Below are positions 62,615 through 64,000 of a DNA stretch of 64,000 nt, piece by piece. Below the pieces are notes generated by a model. That model ran no database searches, was not told the DNA's origin, and saw nothing but the letters and a program-made list of their open reading frames with translations. Positions within the stretch are counted from its first letter, which is position 1. The number at the start of each line of letters is the position of its first letter. Position numbers and translations under genes: made by a program. Source of the stretch: Flavobacterium degerlachei (lineage in GTDB: Bacteria; Bacteroidota; Bacteroidia; Flavobacteriales; Flavobacteriaceae); contig NZ_FNMV01000003.1 in NCBI RefSeq assembly GCF_900106645.1, forward strand, positions 1 to 64,000, read 5' to 3'.

Positions 62615-63277
62615 TTAGTCATTTGCGATATATCCTACTCCTCGCACTGTTTTTATATAGTCTTCTTCAATTCTTAAGTTTAGCTTTTTACGAATGGCGT
62701 TAATAAAAACATCAATAACCCCAGTATCATATTCAAAGTGAATATCCCACACGTCTTCTATAATTTGGTTTCTGGTACAAACTTTACCTTTATTTTTAAC
62801 TAAGTAGCAAAGCAATTCAAACTCACGTTGCGTTAATGAAACTTCATTTTCGTTTACAGAAACAGTGTGTTTAGCCAAATCTATAAATATTGTACCTAAG
62901 CTTAATGTTTCCTCCTCCTTTTGGATTCTAAAATGAATTTTAATGCGTTCTACTAATTCTTCAAAACTAAAAGGTTTTTTGATGTAATCATTGGCTCCTG
63001 CCTTCAATCCTTCTATCGTTTCCTGAATAGTATCTTTGGCAGTCAAAAAAATAATTGGAGTTGTATTGTCCTTTATTCTTATGGCTTTACATAAATCCAA
63101 ACCGCTCATCTTAGGTAGCATCCAATCAAGTAAAATAAGATCAAAATTGTTTTTTTGAACTAATTCAAAACCTTGTAATCCGTCAAAAGCCGCTGTGATT
63201 TCGTACCCTTCTTCCTCTAAACCTTGCGTCAGGAATTGTACAATACCTGCTTCATCTTCCACTATTAAAATATGCAT
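62615..63277 (-). CDS. OmpR-family response regulator (CusR-like)
   Basis: The 220-residue protein has a receiver domain (phospho-acceptor D51 in ILLDWMLPKMSG; VEDEAG acidic pocket; switch Lys in FLTAKD) and an OmpR-type winged helix (VSLTQREFELLCYLVKN ... IKTVRGVGYIAND). It is 15 bp downstream of the DUF3570 gene and 6 bp upstream of the kinase. It probably activates the pump operon. Confidence 0.9.
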   Translation of the reverse strand: MHILIVEDEAGIVQFLTQGLEEEGYEITAAFDGLQGFELVQKNNFDLILLDWMLPKMSGLDLCKAIRIKDNTTPIIFLTAKDTIQETIEGLKAGANDYIKKPFSFEELVERIKIHFRIQKEEETLSLGTIFIDLAKHTVSVNENEVSLTQREFELLCYLVKNKGKVCTRNQIIEDVWDIHFEYDTGVIDVFINAIRKKLNLRIEEDYIKTVRGVGYIAND

Positions 63278-63291
63278 TTTATTATCTTTAT

Positions 63292-64000
63292 TTATTCTAT
63301 TTCGAATTTAAACCCTAATGAGCCAATATTTGCTGATAAGCCATCACTTCTTTCATAATGATTCAATCGTAAATCTATCGATTTCAATCCTAAAACAAAA
63401 ATTTTAGCTTGGGCAAAAATATCAGTATAGCTTAAACCAAGTCCGTATTGATTGCTATCAAATTTAGATAAATCATAATCAGATGTATAATACTTTTCAG
63501 TCGAAATATGCTCTTCGTAGCCTGCAAAATAATCAGACGCTGTTTGAGTATAATAGCGATATAATGGAGACATAGTGAATTTTGAACTTAATTTAATTGG
63601 CAATTCAATGGAAGCTGTATGTGCCTGAATTCCCCAATTATCCTGATAATATCTATAATAGGTTCTGGCGACTACGTATTCATTAATATAAAAATTTAGT
63701 CGCGCTCCTATCGGAATTTTAAAATGGGTACTTGGTAGACGCTCTTTGTCATCGGCTAATTGATACACCCCTTTATTCGCTGAAGTAGTATATAATGGAA
63801 TATATTGAGATTGTCCGATATAATAGTTTGCTTTATCAGCAAAATACACTCGTTGATATGGAGTTCCTAATAAGCCTTCCTGCTGTAAAACATCCATAAA
63901 AATAGACATTTGAATCTTTTTTGTCAGTATCTGGGAAAAAGAAAAAGACGCAGAATACGAATTTCTATTTGACTTGTCATAAGGATTAAATGCCGATGGT
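63292..64000 (-). CDS. DUF3570 outer-membrane protein, C-terminal part, cut by window edge
   Basis: The frame is open from the stop at 63292 to the right edge, giving about 235 C-terminal residues of a beta-strand-rich protein (SAFNPYDKSNRNSYSASFSFSQ; ARLNFYINEYVVARTYYRYYQDNWGI; LYRYYTQTASDYFAGYEEH; final GSLGFKFEIE). This pattern matches DUF3570, a Bacteroidetes outer-membrane barrel family found with thioredoxin-like and ApbE genes. The internal ATG at 63909 is not the start. It is 15 bp before the response regulator and probably co-transcribed with it. Confidence 0.75.
   Translation of the reverse strand, partial: PSAFNPYDKSNRNSYSASFSFSQILTKKIQMSIFMDVLQQEGLLGTPYQRVYFADKANYYIGQSQYIPLYTTSANKGVYQLADDKERLPSTHFKIPIGARLNFYINEYVVARTYYRYYQDNWGIQAHTASIELPIKLSSKFTMSPLYRYYTQTASDYFAGYEEHISTEKYYTSDYDLSKFDSNQYGLGLSYTDIFAQAKIFVLGLKSIDLRLNHYERSDGLSANIGSLGFKFEIE

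Noticed and set aside
1..64000. CRISPR array, prophage or integrated plasmid
   Set aside because: No regularly spaced repeats, no phage structural genes, no integrase or replication gene beyond the IS fragment at the left edge.

Overview
This window looks like a chromosomal segment of a Flavobacterium-type bacterium (Bacteroidetes, Flavobacteriia). The evidence is low GC, A-rich leaders without strong Shine-Dalgarno sequences, several promoters of the Bacteroidetes form TTG-(N20-23)-TAnnTTTG, a his operon with fused hisB and hisIE, and many proteins of familiar flavobacterial families. No rRNA, tRNA, CRISPR array or phage region was seen. One IS3-type insertion sequence is cut by the left edge.

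Layout. 1-1.1 kb: IS end, a small membrane ORF and structured non-coding DNA. 1.1-6.8 kb: a ketose catabolic operon on the minus strand (LamB-type porin, D-psicose/D-tagatose 3-epimerase family enzyme, PfkB kinase, FucP-type permease), facing a Nudix/winged-helix regulator. 7-18.4 kb: housekeeping and stress genes (NmrA-type oxidoreductase, aldehyde dehydrogenase with an AraC regulator, Bcr/CflA efflux pump, type II NADH dehydrogenase, two helicases). 18.4-21.8 kb: MscS channel, a GNAT gene broken by an in-frame TGA, ACT protein, thioesterase, small conserved protein. 21.9-27.0 kb: an amidoligase-type cluster (alpha/beta hydrolase, ATP-grasp, GCS2/YbdK ligase, class I glutamine amidotransferase, permuted ATP-grasp-like protein). 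27.5-37.8 kb: a ten-gene operon for sugar oxidation and isomerisation that resembles a 3-keto-glycoside pathway (GMC dehydrogenase with small subunit and cytochrome c, two Gfo/Idh/MocA oxidoreductases, DUF1080, MFS permease, three TIM-barrel isomerases). It is followed by a PhyH dioxygenase and a divergent AraC regulator. 39.8-46.1 kb: DUF4240 protein, M1 peptidase and a second hydrolase/M17/ATP-grasp cluster. 46.2-53.9 kb: the complete operon hisGDCBHAF-IE with a histidine-rich leader peptide and attenuator. 54.0-64.0 kb: a metal-homeostasis operon (DUF3570 protein, response regulator, histidine kinase, CusA/CzcA pump fused to its outer-membrane channel, adaptor, ferritin-VIT1 transporter, DUF2231-like membrane protein).

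Most notable observations: (1) two separate loci pairing an alpha/beta hydrolase with ATP-grasp or GCS2 amidoligases, which suggest a small peptide-like metabolite of unknown identity; (2) a dispersed intergenic element with conserved ends (TTAGCCCCG ... CGGGAnnAGCT) around unrelated hairpins, present three times and once inside the amidoligase cluster; (3) palindromic repeats in the his operon, one of which is translated as an N-terminal extension of HisH and can pair with an inverted copy upstream of its start codon; (4) the RND pump fused to an outer-membrane factor with an internal signal-peptide-like stretch; (5) an epimerase whose metal-ligand spacing exactly matches D-psicose 3-epimerases.
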